NCBI GenBank assembly: GCA_015060395.1 | Contig: SUYP01000009.1 | Coordinates: 19,342 to 83,341, forward strand | Origin: Bacteroidales bacterium | Lineage (GTDB): Bacteria > Bacteroidota > Bacteroidia > Bacteroidales > UBA932 | Direction: 5' to 3' | Length of the DNA stretch: 64,000 nt | Shown: one piece after another, positions 62,907-64,000 of the stretch | Layout: each line of letters begins with the position of its first letter | Numbering within the stretch: the first letter of the stretch is position 1 | The notes under the pieces: generated by a model | Seen by the model: the letters and a program-made list of their open reading frames with translations, nothing else | Told to the model about the DNA's origin: nothing | Databases searched by the model: none | Made by a program: the position numbers and the translations under genes

Positions 62907-64000
62907 TTACCTCAAAATGTGACGGAAGAAGTCATCGAAAAGATGTTTCTGTCTTCCGATGAAAACGATATGATGATTGCCGATAGGGTCTGTGAGAAAG
63001 TATTCACTGCAGACCTTTTTGCCATCTCCGTCAAGTTTAAGGATTATCTGGGTCCTGCACAGACTCCTTTCAGAGAGGTTTGCCTTCAGTTCTGCACCGT
63101 GGCAGAAAGTTCTCGACATATCACCGGATACCTTTACTATCGTGACCGGTCCCTCCGGCATCTCACCCTTGACCGCTATTCCAAGACCGGACTCGAAATG
63201 AGAATCAAACGAATAGCTCCTGACCATATCCAGCGGAACCGTACAATGAGCCAGAGTCATTTCTCCCTTCTGAGGATCGATACGGGAAGGATTGGCCTGG
63301 AAGCCGGATTGGCCGGTCAGGGCCTGACCTATCATCATCGTGACGAGCGCCGGCACATCGCCTTCGCATCCTGACGGAATGCCTTCAGCATTGAGGATAG
63401 CAAGAGCAAGACAGCCGGTATTCCCCACGACATCAAGCAGATCGAAACACCTCAGCGTCAACCCCTGGAGATCATATTTTCGTACAATGGAAGTCAATGC
63501 ATAATATATTCGGAAAGACACTTCAGCCCGGTCTTTCAGGAACTCCGGCGCACCGGTCTTGAACCTCTTCATCACTTCAGCCGCAGCCGCCGAATCATAA
63601 TATGGCTGCTTTTCAATCTCCGCTACCAGTTCCTCCATCGGAATGTCAATGACATTTATTCCCAATGTCTCTTTAAGCCTCTGCTTGTCGGCATCGCTGG
63701 ATATAAGCCAGTCGGACGGTTTTCCGATGACACCGAGATTGCTTCCGTCGAGCCTCTTCGCCGCGGACACGACCCTGGCCAGGGTGCGGAGCCTGTCAGC
63801 TATGTAGGTAATGCTGCCGTGGATGATTTCGCCGCGACGTCCCTGCCGGTTAAGATAGGACAATATCTCCATTGAAGCTGCCAGAGAATTGCTCTTGCCT
63901 GAAGTCAGCAGGACAATATTTCCTTTCAGTGAAGGGAAGACTTCCTTGAATATTCCCTCCGTGCCTCCGGTCCTGACATAGATCACATCCAGGTCGTGCT
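62907..64000 (-). CDS. L-fucose-isomerase-like protein, partial
   Basis: The frame is open to the right edge; a GTG at 63986 is internal, preceded by in-frame HDLDV codons, so the N-terminus is missing. Visible part about 363 residues. N-terminal half binds a sugar-like ligand (VIYVRTGGTEG, LTSGKSNSLAASMEIL); the C-terminal half has the L-fucose isomerase C-terminal pattern (SGCEGDVPALVTMMIGQALTG, AHCTVPLDMVRSYSFDSHFESGLGIAVKGEMPEGPVTIVKVSGD). Members isomerise aldoses such as fucose or arabinose; several metal ligands of classical FucI are not obvious, so the activity is uncertain. Confidence 0.7.
   Translation of the reverse strand, partial: HDLDVIYVRTGGTEGIFKEVFPSLKGNIVLLTSGKSNSLAASMEILSYLNRQGRRGEIIHGSITYIADRLRTLARVVSAAKRLDGSNLGVIGKPSDWLISSDADKQRLKETLGINVIDIPMEELVAEIEKQPYYDSAAAAEVMKRFKTGAPEFLKDRAEVSFRIYYALTSIVRKYDLQGLTLRCFDLLDVVGNTGCLALAILNAEGIPSGCEGDVPALVTMMIGQALTGQSGFQANPSRIDPQKGEMTLAHCTVPLDMVRSYSFDSHFESGLGIAVKGEMPEGPVTIVKVSGDMSRTFCHGAELKANLSERSLCRTQIILKLDGDGKKVCSEYFLTDPIGNHHIVFIGRQKHLFDDFFRHILR

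Overview
The window comes from a Bacteroidota (order Bacteroidales) chromosome. The evidence is a SusC-type transporter, UpxY-type capsule antitermination, GSCFA and DUF4434 proteins, many lipoproteins, no consistent Shine-Dalgarno sequences, and repeated promoters of the Bacteroidetes form TTG or TTTG, 19-20 nt, then TAnnTTTG. A gut lineage near Rikenellaceae is plausible but not proven. I saw no transposase, integrase, phage gene or CRISPR array.

Left part (1-7640): a probable glycan-utilisation locus. A lipoprotein of the glycosyl-hydrolase-like-10 type and a SusC transporter (cut by the left edge) run leftwards. A Tat-signal DUF4434 lipoprotein, an MFS sugar porter and a ROK regulator run rightwards from the same intergenic region. 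Next (7688-18886) come a 5'-nucleotidase-type metallophosphatase with a beta-barrel-like protein, a GSCFA protein, an ABC transporter with a YtrA-type GntR repressor and a matching operator, two small lipoproteins, a membrane-bound AraC-type regulator, and lysA-ffh. The stretch 18885-27549 holds an S9 dipeptidyl peptidase carrying an in-frame repeat insertion, a RecD-like helicase/TrkH/sensor-like operon, and a GH95 alpha-L-fucosidase.

Middle (27546-57789): about 30 kb, all on the minus strand, making, polymerising and exporting a surface polysaccharide. In transcription order: a Wza-like export protein, a BY-kinase/Wzc and a CpsB phosphatase; then the tmRNA gene ssrA; then upxY, a six-SLBB export protein, a Wzz-like protein, rfbA, rfbB, Wzx flippase, WecB, glycosyltransferases, TviB, an EpsG-type polymerase; then the UDP-N-acetyl-L-fucosamine cassette (fnlA, fnlB, fnlC) with a WbuB-like transferase and a WecA-like initiator; then manC, ugd, an aminotransferase and a nucleotidyltransferase. 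The part from about 38.2 to 47.0 kb is visibly richer in A and T than its flanks, as expected of an exchangeable serotype block.

Right part (57951-64000): a tRNA-Val(TAC) gene, an exported tandem CE1-like esterase, a DNPH1-like hydrolase overlapping an exported nitroreductase, two short secreted proteins, and an L-fucose-isomerase-like protein that runs off the right edge.

The most promising unexplained signals are regulatory. A G7/C7 tract lies in the spacer of an otherwise consensus promoter (62845-62873), leaving it 2 nt short of the spacing seen elsewhere here. A G8 tract lies in the signal-peptide codons of susC. Both are candidates for slipped-strand switching. Others are a 102-nt perfect-ended palindrome in front of the S9 peptidase, the repeat-derived insertion inside that peptidase, and an upxY promoter placed so close to ATG that the mRNA may be leaderless. 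All functional names rest on reading motifs; no database search was possible.
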